From Roseiarcus sp963829505 (GTDB taxonomy: Bacteria; Pseudomonadota; Alphaproteobacteria; Rhizobiales; Beijerinckiaceae): a stretch of DNA of 64,000 bases. Shown here piece after piece: positions 9,256 to 17,183 of the stretch. Numbering within the stretch: the stretch's first letter is position 1; each line of letters opens with the position of its first letter. The translations under genes were made by a program, and so were the position numbers. A model generated the notes under the pieces. It saw only the letters and a list, made by a program, of their open reading frames with translations, made no database searches and was not told where the DNA came from. Where the stretch lies: NCBI GenBank assembly GCA_963829505.1, contig CAWHIL010000002.1, positions 248,001-312,000 of the forward strand, given 5' to 3'.

Positions 9256-10074
9256 CTAGAGCTTTCTCTCAACCCTGAAGCTCGCCGCGAGAAGGCCGAG
9301 ACCGATGACGATCATCGGCGCGGAAAGGATCATGCCCATCGTGAGCCCGAAGCCGAGGTTGTCGAGCCCCGGATCGGGCTCGCGGAAGAATTCGCTGAAG
9401 ATGCGCGCCGCGCCGTAGAGGACGCCGAACGCGCCGGCGACGAAGCCGGGCCGTTTCAGCCACCCTGAGCGGGCGAGCGCCTGCAGCACGACGAAGACGA
9501 GGAGCCCCTCGAGCAGCGCCTCGTAGATCTGGCTGGGATGGCGCGGCAGGCCGTCGCTGCCCGGAAACACCATCGCCCAGGGGACGTCGGTCGGCCGGCC
9601 CCAGAGCTCCGGCCGGATGAAATTGGCGATGCGCCCGAGAAAGAGGCCGATCGGGGCGACCAGCGAGCAGAGGTCCATCACCGTGAGAAGCCGCGCATGA
9701 CGGCGCCAGGCGAACAGAACCATGCCGAGGAAGCAGCCGATCATGCCGCCGTGGAACGACATGCCGCCTTCCCAGACTCGCAGCACGTCGAGCGGATGGG
9801 AGAAATAATAGCCCGACTTGTAGAAGAGCGCGTAGCCGATGCGCCCGCCGAGGATGACGCCGAAGGCGCAATAGACGAGCAGATCGTCGATGCTGTCGGG
9901 CGACGGCCGCGTCATTCCGTTCCAATAGCGGTCGTCCGACACGGTGCGGCGGATCACCCACCAGCCGAGCATGAGCCCCGCGATATAGGCGAGCGCGTAC
10001 CAGCGGATGGCGAACGGCCCGAGCTGCACGAGAACGGGATTGATCACCGGATAGGGCAGAACGAGCATCGGCAT
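9256..10074 (-). CDS. lgt: Prolipoprotein diacylglyceryl transferase
   Basis: Lgt is an inner-membrane enzyme that attaches diacylglycerol from phosphatidylglycerol to the lipobox cysteine of prolipoproteins. The 272-residue sequence has the expected hydrophobic segments, the H-bearing GGMSFHGGMIGCFLGM motif, and the family signature GRIANFIRPELWGRPTD. The C-terminal half includes RHPSQIYEALLEG. Start MPMLVLPYPVINPV at 10074 is preferred because it sits just before the first membrane segment; the frame is open to 10113. It is the first gene of the lgt-midA-pgeF unit. Confidence 0.96.
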   Translation of the reverse strand: MPMLVLPYPVINPVLVQLGPFAIRWYALAYIAGLMLGWWVIRRTVSDDRYWNGMTRPSPDSIDDLLVYCAFGVILGGRIGYALFYKSGYYFSHPLDVLRVWEGGMSFHGGMIGCFLGMVLFAWRRHARLLTVMDLCSLVAPIGLFLGRIANFIRPELWGRPTDVPWAMVFPGSDGLPRHPSQIYEALLEGLLVFVVLQALARSGWLKRPGFVAGAFGVLYGAARIFSEFFREPDPGLDNLGFGLTMGMILSAPMIVIGLGLLAASFRVERKL

Positions 10075-10141
10075 CGGCGCGCCCCTGATGGCCCGTGCGA
10101 TTCCCTGCGTCAAGGCCGCGATAAGGAGGGGACAAGCGTTC

Positions 10142-10942
10142 TCAGCTCTCGTTCTTGGGCTCGGGCGCCGGCCTCAACCGGTGCGCCGCCAGGCGGTCGT
10201 AGAGGGGGCGCGCGGCGACCGCGAGCGGTTTCAGCGCTTCCGGCAGGTCGTCGAGACGAGGCTCGCGGCGCGGCGGCCCAAAGCCCGTGGACCCCTCGAC
10301 CGCCTGATACCAGACGGGCGCCCAGACGCCGTCGCTCGGACGTCGGCCCGGGGCCCATGACAGCATCCGCGGGTCGAAGGCTATTCCCGCCGCCGCGCAC
10401 AGGAGCGTGAGCGTCGCCCCGGGATCGGCGAGCACGTCCTGCGCCTCGATGACCGGGGGCGCGCGACCGAGGCGGTCGGCGCTCCTGTCGAAGAGCTCGA
10501 CCTGCGTCGGAAGCCCGATCTCCTCGAGCGTGAAATCGTCGCGCTTCATGGCGTAGGAGGCGAGCACGGCCTCGGGCGCGCGAATGAGGAAGGCGTCGAC
10601 GAGGCTGTCGGTCCAGTCCCGCCCGAACCCCGGCAGCATGTGATGGGTCATGTGCTTCTGGTACCAGATCGGCATTCCTTCCGGGGCCGGTCCGACGAGC
10701 GCCGCCGCAACCGTCCGCCAGTCGGTCGGCTGCGAAGCGACGACCTCGTCGCGCATCGGGTGGATGAGGCCGGTCGCGGCGAGATAGGCGGCGTAGAACG
10801 GCTCGTCGCTGACGGCGCAATCGCGCCGCGCGCCGAACGCCCGCATCATCGCCGTCGAGATGTTGCGCGGACCGGACCACATCGCGATCCTGACCGTCCC
10901 GTCCGGGTTCGCCGGCGCCGCGCTCATGGCCCACGCGCTCAT
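10142..10942 (-). CDS. Sulfotransferase-like P-loop protein
   Basis: The 266-residue protein shows IAMWSGPRNISTAMMRAF, the PAPS-binding P-loop pattern of the sulfotransferase family. Later come DEPFYAAYL and KHMTHHMLPGF. The donor-binding loop suggests transfer of a sulfo group, but the acceptor is unknown and true activity is unproven. ATG 10942 overlaps the stop of the upstream aminotransferase gene (ATGA), so both are translated together. A second in-frame ATG five codons on (MSAAPANPDG) is an alternative start. Confidence 0.72.
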   Translation of the reverse strand: MSAWAMSAAPANPDGTVRIAMWSGPRNISTAMMRAFGARRDCAVSDEPFYAAYLAATGLIHPMRDEVVASQPTDWRTVAAALVGPAPEGMPIWYQKHMTHHMLPGFGRDWTDSLVDAFLIRAPEAVLASYAMKRDDFTLEEIGLPTQVELFDRSADRLGRAPPVIEAQDVLADPGATLTLLCAAAGIAFDPRMLSWAPGRRPSDGVWAPVWYQAVEGSTGFGPPRREPRLDDLPEALKPLAVAARPLYDRLAAHRLRPAPEPKNES

Positions 10943-11895
10943 GACCCCCGCCCCTGGGCCTCTTCGGCCTCGAGCGCGCGGACCGCGGCCCTCAGCCGCC
11001 GCGTGACCGGTCCGGAGCGGTCGCCGTCGTCCGGCGCCTCTCCGATCGTCCGGCCGTCGACCGAGGCGACCGGCGCGAGGCCGGCGAAGGTGCCGGTGGT
11101 GAAGGCCTCGTCCGCGCCATAGACGTCGAATAGCGAGAAATCCTTCTCGAACGCCGGCAGGCCCTCGCGCCTGGCGGCCCTGAGGACCGCGCCCCGGGTG
11201 ATGCCGCCGAGACAGAACCCGCCGGCCGACGTCCACACCTCGCCCTTGCGGACGATGAAGAAATGCGTCGAGTTGCAGGTCGCGACGAACCCCCGGTCGT
11301 CAAGCATCAGCGCTTCGTCCGCGCCGGCCTCGATCGCCTGAATGCCGGCGAGGATGCAGTTGAGCTTCGAATGGGAGTTGAGCTTCTGGTCCTGCTCGGC
11401 GGGCCCGGTGCGGCGGATATGCACGGTGAAGAGCCGCAAGCCGCGGGCGAAGATCTGCGGGTTCGGGCGCTTCCATTCGGGGATGATGACGATGGTGGCG
11501 CCGCCCTCGGTCAGCCGCGGGTCCTGATAGGGCGAGCGCCTGACGCCGCGCGTCACAATCAGGCGGATATGCACGCCGTCGGTCATGCCGTTCGCCTCGA
11601 CGGCGTCGAAGAGGCGCGCTTTCAGCGCCTCCCGGCTGAGGCCGACGTCGAATCTCAGCATCTTGGCTCCGTCCCACAGCCGGTCGAGATGCCGGTCGAG
11701 GAAGACGATGCGGCCGCCGGCGAGCCGCAGGCCCTCCCACACGCCGTCGCCGAGGACGAAACCGGAATCGAAGACGGACACTTTCGCGTCCGGGCGGGCG
11801 ACGAGGGCGCCGTCGACGCTGATGAGGACCGAATTCGTTCGGGGGTCGCTGGCGGCGTTCTGCGTTCCGATCGAGGATGGCGCGCTTTCCGGCAT
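10939..11895 (-). CDS. PLP-dependent aminotransferase, class IV
   Basis: This is a fold-type IV PLP enzyme of 318 residues, in the family of branched-chain aminotransferase, D-amino-acid transaminase and aminodeoxychorismate lyase. Recognisable parts are VFDSGFVLGDGVWEGLRLAG near the N-terminus, the lysine region KLNSHSKLNCILAGIQAIEAG, EALMLDDRGFVATCNSTHFF and GGFCLGGITRGAVL for phosphate binding. The motifs do not decide between branched-chain and other substrates. It is coupled to the sulfotransferase-like gene by a 4-base overlap. Confidence 0.85.
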   Translation of the reverse strand: MPESAPSSIGTQNAASDPRTNSVLISVDGALVARPDAKVSVFDSGFVLGDGVWEGLRLAGGRIVFLDRHLDRLWDGAKMLRFDVGLSREALKARLFDAVEANGMTDGVHIRLIVTRGVRRSPYQDPRLTEGGATIVIIPEWKRPNPQIFARGLRLFTVHIRRTGPAEQDQKLNSHSKLNCILAGIQAIEAGADEALMLDDRGFVATCNSTHFFIVRKGEVWTSAGGFCLGGITRGAVLRAARREGLPAFEKDFSLFDVYGADEAFTTGTFAGLAPVASVDGRTIGEAPDDGDRSGPVTRRLRAAVRALEAEEAQGRGS

Positions 11896-12042
11896 GATTC
11901 TCGTCTGCCTTTTCCGGTCGGCAGCATGACGGGCGGGCGGGCTCGCGGCAAGGGTTTGACGGGCGAAGCCATGGCCTTGTCTTCGCCCTCATGCTCGGGC
12001 AAAGGGCGGCGGGGCCTTTTTCCGCGGACGGACCAGCACGGC

Positions 12043-13008
12043 ATGAAACACATCCAGGACATCGCGTGGCCGGTGATCGGCCTCGGAGCGGTGGCCGTGT
12101 CGAGCTGGTTCCTGTTCAAGGAACTGCGCGGGATGTCGTTTGCGAGCCTGCGCGACGCCTTCGGCTCGATCTCGCCGGCGCGCTGGGCGATGGCCTGCGC
12201 CTCGACCGCCGCGGCCTACTCGGCGCTCGCCTGGTACGACCGGATCGGGCTGAGGCACCTCGGGCGCAGGATTGGCTGGCCGTTCGTCGCGCTGACCTCG
12301 TTCGTGACCTACGCCATCGCCCACAACGTCGGAGCCTCGGTGCTCTCGGGCGCGGTGATCCGCTACCGCGCCTACTCGACCCGCGGCCTCAGCATGGCCG
12401 AGGTCGGGCTGCTTGTCGCTTTCTGCTCCTTCACCTTCGGTCTCGGCGCGGTGACGGTGGGCGGCGGGCTGCTGCTCTTCCGGCCCGACCTCGTCGAACG
12501 CTTCGAGGGCGCGCCCGAGTGGATCGGGCGGGCGGCGGGGCTTGTCCTTATCGCCGCCACGCTCCTCTATGCGCTCGGCTCCCTCCTGCATTTCCGGCCG
12601 TTCCGGCTCGCCGGCTTCGAGCTCACCTATCCGCGCCCGCCGATCGCGCTCCGGCAATTGCTCGCGGGGCCCCTCGAACTCGTCGGCGCCGCGGGGATCA
12701 TCTTCTTCGCCCTGCCCGCGGCCAACCCGGGCTTCGTCGTGGTGCTCGGCGTGTTTATCGCCTCGTTCTGCCTGGCGCTCGTCAGCCATGCGCCGGGCGG
12801 CCTCGGCGTGCTCGAGATCGCATTCCTCGGCGGGCTCCCGGACGCGCCGAAAGCCAATGTCGTCGCGGCGCTGCTCGTCTTCCGGCTCCTCTATCTCGTC
12901 ATCCCGTTCGTCTTCTCGCTCGCCGTCGTGCTGGTCTTCGAGCGCGGCCGCTGGCGCTCCCTCGTGCACCTCGGAGCGAAACCCGCCCATGCCGGAGATG
13001 ATTCCTGA
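12043..13008 (+). CDS. UPF0104 / lysylphosphatidylglycerol synthase-like membrane protein
   Basis: This 321-residue polytopic inner-membrane protein belongs to the YbhN/UPF0104 group, related to the flippase half of MprF. Many hydrophobic segments are visible, with family-like motifs in YAIAHNVGASVLSGAVIRYR, LLVAFCSFTFGLGAVTVGGG and SHAPGGLGVLEIAFLGGLPD. No soluble transferase domain is present, so lipid aminoacylation is unlikely and its substrate is unknown. The ATG at 12043 precedes the first membrane span. The 3' end overlaps the nicotinamidase gene by 20 bases. Confidence 0.82.
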   Translation: MKHIQDIAWPVIGLGAVAVSSWFLFKELRGMSFASLRDAFGSISPARWAMACASTAAAYSALAWYDRIGLRHLGRRIGWPFVALTSFVTYAIAHNVGASVLSGAVIRYRAYSTRGLSMAEVGLLVAFCSFTFGLGAVTVGGGLLLFRPDLVERFEGAPEWIGRAAGLVLIAATLLYALGSLLHFRPFRLAGFELTYPRPPIALRQLLAGPLELVGAAGIIFFALPAANPGFVVVLGVFIASFCLALVSHAPGGLGVLEIAFLGGLPDAPKANVVAALLVFRLLYLVIPFVFSLAVVLVFERGRWRSLVHLGAKPAHAGDDS

Positions 13009-13636
13009 ACCGGCCGACGCCCTCCTGGTGATCGACCCGCAGCCGGACTTCATGCCGGGCGGAGCGCTCGCGGTCGAGGACGGCCATGCGATCGTGCCGC
13101 TCGCCAACGCGCTCATCCGGCGCTTCGCCGAGGCCGGCGCCCCCGTCGTCGTCACGCAGGACTGGCACCCGCCGGATCACGCCTCGTTCGCCTCGACCCA
13201 CGCCGAGGCGCCGTTCTCGACCAAGCGGCTTCACTACGGCGAGCAGACGCTGTGGCCCGACCATTGCGTGCAGGGCACCCCGGGCGCGGCGCTCCACCCC
13301 GGGCTCGAGGCCGATCTCGCCGTCCTCATCCTGCGCAAGGGCATGAACCGGGGCGTCAACTCCTATTCGGCCTTTGTCGAGGCCGACGGCAAGACCACGA
13401 CCGGCCTCGCGGCCCTGCTCGCCGCGCGCGGCGTCCGGCGCGTCTTCGCCTGCGGGCTCGCGACCGACTTTTGCGTCGCCGCAAGCGCGCTCGATGCGCG
13501 GAAAGCCGGCTTCGAGGCCTTCGTCATCGAGGACGCCTGCCGGGCGATCGACGCCGGCGGCTCGCTCGAGGCGGCCTGGGCGCGGATGAACGCAGCCGGG
13601 GTGCGACGCATCGAGGCGCGCGCAATTCTGGGCTGA
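12989..13636 (+). CDS. pncA: Nicotinamidase
   Basis: This cytosolic cysteine hydrolase of 215 residues converts nicotinamide to nicotinate for NAD salvage. The catalytic triad is readable: Asp in ALLVIDPQPDFMPGG, Lys in LILRKGMNRGVNSYSAF, and Cys in CGLATDFCVAASALDARKAG. The metal-binding DWHPPDHASFAS is also conserved. The start MPEMIPEPADALLV lies within the 3' end of the upstream membrane protein gene, which implies co-transcription. Confidence 0.93.
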   Translation: MPEMIPEPADALLVIDPQPDFMPGGALAVEDGHAIVPLANALIRRFAEAGAPVVVTQDWHPPDHASFASTHAEAPFSTKRLHYGEQTLWPDHCVQGTPGAALHPGLEADLAVLILRKGMNRGVNSYSAFVEADGKTTTGLAALLAARGVRRVFACGLATDFCVAASALDARKAGFEAFVIEDACRAIDAGGSLEAAWARMNAAGVRRIEARAILG

Positions 13637-13649
13637 CGCGGCGCTCCGC

Positions 13650-14054
13650 TCAGGGCGCGCCGATACTCGCAACGCGGAACGTCAGAAGCTCTCCCTCGGC
13701 CTCGCGCACCGACACGTATTCGCCGACCCGGAAGGCGTGGTCGGCGAAGCGGAAGCCGTCGTCCTCGTCGAAGGCGGCGGCGCGCGGCCCCTTCCATTCG
13801 AACGCCCAGGTCGAGCCGCCGCGGCCGCCGGCGCGGTGGACGATGAGGCCCTGCATGGCGGGCTCGCCGGCCCAGAAGCGGTGGGCGAAGCATTCGCCGC
13901 GATGCTCCTTCCAGGTCCCGACGTCGATGCGTCCCTCCTCGGTCAGCGGCGCGACGAAATCGTAGCCGTGGCGCATCGACCCGTCGGGGAATTCCTTCGA
14001 CCGCGCGGCGTAGAGCGTCACCTTTCGCAGGCAAGCGGCTTTGGCCCCGGTCAT
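13650..14054 (-). CDS. Hypothetical protein, 134 aa
   Basis: I do not recognise a family. The product is a small soluble protein without signal peptide or membrane span. Notable stretches are MRHGYDFVAPLTEEGRID, KEHRGECFAHRFW and FRFADHAFRVGEYVSVRE. The amino-acid pattern and codon use match neighbouring core genes, so it is probably a real, conserved gene. It converges on pncA with only 13 bases between stops. Confidence 0.7.
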   Translation of the reverse strand: MTGAKAACLRKVTLYAARSKEFPDGSMRHGYDFVAPLTEEGRIDVGTWKEHRGECFAHRFWAGEPAMQGLIVHRAGGRGGSTWAFEWKGPRAAAFDEDDGFRFADHAFRVGEYVSVREAEGELLTFRVASIGAP

Positions 14055-14319
14055 TCAGGGTCTCCTCGAAGCGCGCCGGCCCTCGAAGCGGGGCCGTTCC
14101 GACCGAGGCCGAGTTTAATGCCTGCGGCTCTCCTGTGGAACCGGTGATTGCGAGAAGCGAGCGGAAAAGCGGCCACGCGCGCAGGGACAAGCGCGGGCCG
14201 TTAACGTTTTGCCCGCGCGCTTAACGCTTCGTTGGTCATCGGGACGGAATGGCGAACGCCGGGTTTCGGCGAGGGGTAAAGTTGCAGCGATCCCACGCGA
14301 AGGTGAGGAGGATCCGCCC

Positions 14320-14925
14320 ATGCGTCGTCTCGTTCTCTGCGCCCTGGCCGCTGCGGCGATCTCCGGCGGCGCGGCGTTCGCTCAGGACTATCGCACCTCG
14401 AGCGGGCCCAACGGCGCCGACTTCTCGGGCGTCGAAGTCGGCCCGGACGTCGGCTTCGCGATCGGCTCGTCCGGCCCCTACTACAATTCGGGGGCCGCGT
14501 TTGGCGGCCATGTCGGCTACAACATCCAGGGCGGCGCGTTGGTCGGGGGCGTCGAGGCCGACGGGCTCGCGACCAACGTGTCGAGCAGCCAGAGCGGTTC
14601 CGTCAGGTTCAACGAGAAGTTCCTGACTTCGCTCCGCGGCAAGGGCGGCTATGCGTTCGGCAATCTCCTCGCCTACGGCACGATCGGCCCCGCCTGGGGC
14701 GTGACCGAGGCGACAAGCTGGTACGGCAGCCACGGCTCGACCGTCGGCGGCGTCGCCTTCGGCGTCGGGGCGGAATATGCGATCACCCGCAACGTCAGCC
14801 TGCGCGCCGAGCTTCTGCGCTACCAGTTCGGCGACGTCGCCTATTCGTGGACCTATCCGTACGCGTCGCAGTCGGTCAACGCGTCGAACAACATGCTGCG
14901 CGTCGGCGGCAGCGTGCACTTCTGA
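14320..14925 (+). CDS. Outer-membrane beta-barrel protein
   Basis: The 201-residue precursor has a clear signal peptide (MRRLVLCALAAAAISGGAAFA) preceded by AGGAGG. The mature part alternates polar and aromatic residues in strands, such as GAAFGGHVGYNIQGGALVGG, LRGKGGYAFGNLLAYGTIGP and YAITRNVSLRAELLRYQFG. It ends GGSVHF, the terminal Phe typical of barrels assembled by BamA. It resembles the small Omp25/Omp31-like porins of Hyphomicrobiales. The function is probably structural; no ligand can be inferred. Confidence 0.88.
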   Translation: MRRLVLCALAAAAISGGAAFAQDYRTSSGPNGADFSGVEVGPDVGFAIGSSGPYYNSGAAFGGHVGYNIQGGALVGGVEADGLATNVSSSQSGSVRFNEKFLTSLRGKGGYAFGNLLAYGTIGPAWGVTEATSWYGSHGSTVGGVAFGVGAEYAITRNVSLRAELLRYQFGDVAYSWTYPYASQSVNASNNMLRVGGSVHF

Positions 14926-14943
14926 CGCGGCCGTTTCGCGCGT

Positions 14944-14972
14944 AAAAAAAGCCGCCCGGCGAACCGGACGGC
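14944..14972 (-). terminator. Rho-independent terminator of the 52-aa gene
   Basis: On the minus strand a nine-base-pair stem (GCCGTCCGG / CCGGGCGGC, one G-T pair) with a 4-base loop (14951-14972) is followed directly by seven Ts (14944-14950). It lies 60 bases after the stop of the small minus-strand gene at 15032. It is also just downstream of the convergent outer-membrane gene, but there the stem is not followed by a T-run. Confidence 0.8.
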
Positions 14973-15031
14973 CGAAGACAAATGCCTCGACAGAGCGACA
15001 GGCGGCTCGAAGCGCGCCCTTTTTCGAACGC

Positions 15032-15190
15032 TCAGTTCGTCCCGCTCTCAGGCGCGGGCGCCTGGCTGTCGGCGGTCTGTTGCGTCGAGGTCTGGGTGCT
15101 CGACGACGTGGACCAGTTGCAGGCCATCGCCGGCGCGACGACCGCCGCGAGCCCGAGACCGATCAGCAATCCGATAAGCTTGGCGCGCAT
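15032..15190 (-). CDS. Small secreted or lipoprotein-like peptide, 52 aa
   Basis: The peptide starts MRAKLIGLLIGLGLAAVVAP, a signal-type hydrophobic core ending AMACNW, so Cys24 could be a lipobox or a mature residue after cleavage. The rest is Ser/Thr/Gln-rich (STSSSTQTSTQQTADSQ) with an acidic end. A purine-rich leader (GGATGATCC on the opposite strand) and a convincing terminator 60 bases downstream support a real gene. No family is recognised. Confidence 0.65.
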   Translation of the reverse strand: MRAKLIGLLIGLGLAAVVAPAMACNWSTSSSTQTSTQQTADSQAPAPESGTN

Positions 15191-15417
15191 GGGATGATCC
15201 TCCGCCCCCTGGCCCGTAAGCGGACGTTAGCACGGCGGCCGGCGGGCGCAAGGCGGAATGGGGCGGGGAGCCGATCACATCGCCGGCATTGACGAAACCG
15301 GCGTTGGGACCGCGCGGTTCATTGACGCGGATCATTGCCACGCGGCCCGGTGAGGCCCACGTTCGGCCGCGTCAATCAGGCGATGGCTTCTGTCCGCCCG
15401 CCTTGAAGGAGGCTCCA

Positions 15418-16272
15418 GTGACCCCGTCGAAAGGCAATGGCGCAGGCGCAGGCTTTGCCCTCGTCACCGGCGCATCGTCCGGTATTGGCCGGGAGATCGC
15501 GCGGGCGCTGGCGGCGCGCCGCCACGATCTCGTGCTCGCGGCGCGCAGCGAAGCCGCCCTCGACGCGCTCGGGCGCGAACTGGCCGCCGAGTGTGGCGTC
15601 CGCGTCAAGACGACGCCGGTCGATCTCAGCCTCGCCGGCGCGCCCGAGGCGCTGGCGGAGGCGCTTGGCCGGGCCGGAATCGAGATCGGGCTCCTCGTCA
15701 ACAACGCGGGCGCGGCCTGCGAGGGCCCGCTCGCCGACATTCCCTTGGCCGACCTCATGAACCTCATCGCGGTCAACGTCGCCGCCGTCACCGCGCTGAC
15801 CCGGCTCTTCCTGCCTGCGATGATCGCGCGCGGCGCGGGGCGCGTCCTGAACGTCGCCTCGATCGCCGCCTTCATGCCCGTGCCCCGGCTCGCGACATAT
15901 GCGGCCTCGAAAGCCTTCGTCCTGTCGCTGACCGAAGCGCTCGCCGAGGAACTGAAAGGGACGGGCGTCACGGCGACGGCGCTCTGCCCGGGGCTCACCG
16001 ACACCGCGATGGTCAGCGCGTCGCCGCTCGGTCGGCAGATCCCGGGCGCGCTGCTGATGTCGGCGAAGGCGGCGGCGGAAGCGGGCGTCGCGGCCTGTCT
16101 CAAAGGCGAGGCGGTGTGCGTGCCGGGCCTCGCCAACAAGCTCTTGACCGCGAGCGCGCCACGCGTCCCGAGGGCGCTGGCGCGCGCCATCGGCGGGGCG
16201 GCGCAGGCTGGATGGGCGCGCCTTTCCGCTTCGGCCACGCCTGGCGCCGCGCCCAAGAGAGCGAAACCATGA
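15418..16272 (+). CDS. Short-chain dehydrogenase/reductase
   Basis: This classical SDR of 284 residues has the nucleotide-binding TGASSGIGREIARALA at the N-terminus, then LVNNAGAACEGP and the catalytic Ser followed by YAASKAF (YxxxK). The start is GTG 15418, seven bases after AAGGAGG. The stop overlaps the next gene (ATGA). The gene opens a cluster with hydrolases, a wax ester synthase and an acyl-CoA synthetase, so a lipid carbonyl substrate is a reasonable inference, not a demonstrated one. Confidence 0.85.
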   Translation: MTPSKGNGAGAGFALVTGASSGIGREIARALAARRHDLVLAARSEAALDALGRELAAECGVRVKTTPVDLSLAGAPEALAEALGRAGIEIGLLVNNAGAACEGPLADIPLADLMNLIAVNVAAVTALTRLFLPAMIARGAGRVLNVASIAAFMPVPRLATYAASKAFVLSLTEALAEELKGTGVTATALCPGLTDTAMVSASPLGRQIPGALLMSAKAAAEAGVAACLKGEAVCVPGLANKLLTASAPRVPRALARAIGGAAQAGWARLSASATPGAAPKRAKP

Positions 16273-17158
16273 CCTCCGTCAGCGCCAATGGCGTCACGAT
16301 CGAATACGAGGACTTCGGGCCGCCGGAGGCCCCGGCGATCCTGCTCGTCATGGGCCTCGGGATGCAGCTCGTCGCCTGGCCGGATTCGCTCTGCGAGGGG
16401 CTTGGAAGCCGCGGCTTCCGCGTCGTGCGGTTCGACAACCGCGACGCCGGCCTCTCGAGCCGCATGCCCTCGCGCGGCCGGCTCGCGACGACCGCGGCGC
16501 TGGCGCGAGCCCTCGTCCGCCTGCCGGTTAGGCCGCCCTACACGCTCGACGACATGGCGCGCGACGCGACCGGACTGATGGACGCCTTGAAGATCGGCGC
16601 GGCGCATGTCGTCGGCGCCTCGATGGGCGGCATGATCGCCCAGATCCTCGCAGCCGAGCACCCCGAGCGGGTGAAGAGCCTGACCTCGATCATGTCGGCG
16701 CCGTCGCGCGTCTCGCCGCGGCCAAAAGTCCTGCGCGCGCTTCTGCGGCCCATGCCGCGCGACCGCGAGGCCGCGATCCGGCGCATGAACGCCTTCTTCC
16801 GTCTCGTCGGCGGCGCGCAATATCCCCCGACCGACATGGAGCTCGCCGCGAGGGTCGGCCGGTCGGTCAGCCGCAGCTATCGCCCCGACGGCTTCGCCCG
16901 CCAGCTCATCGCGATCGAGGCCGCGCCGAACCGCGTGCCGATGCTCGGCCGCGTCAGGGCGCCGACGCTTGTCCTGCACGGCTCGGACGATCCGCTCGTG
17001 CCGCCGATCGGCGGCACGATGACGGCGGCCGCGATCCCGGCGCCCGCTTGCGCATCGTTCCCGGCATGGGCCACTTTCTCCCCGAGGCGCTCGTGCCGCT
17101 GCTCGTCGACGAGATCGCGGCGCATTGCCGCAACGCCGAGGGGGCGGAACCGGCGTAA
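16269..17158 (+). pseudogene. Alpha/beta hydrolase, frameshifted near the C-terminus
   Basis: The frame from ATG 16269 encodes an alpha/beta hydrolase with oxyanion region LLVMGLGMQLVAW, nucleophile elbow GASMGGMIAQ and acid loop LVLHGSDDPLVP. After about 17040 the same frame becomes low-complexity Arg/Ser sequence and runs on into the next gene. One base out of frame, RLRIVPGMGHFLPEALVPLL gives the expected catalytic His and C-terminus, ending at TAA 17156-17158. Restoring one G in ATCCCGGCGCCC (17034-17045) repairs it to about 296 residues. As sequenced, the catalytic His is lost. It is coupled to the SDR by ATGA. Confidence 0.8.
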
Positions 17159-17183
17159 ATACCCGGGTCCGGAGGAACCGCCC

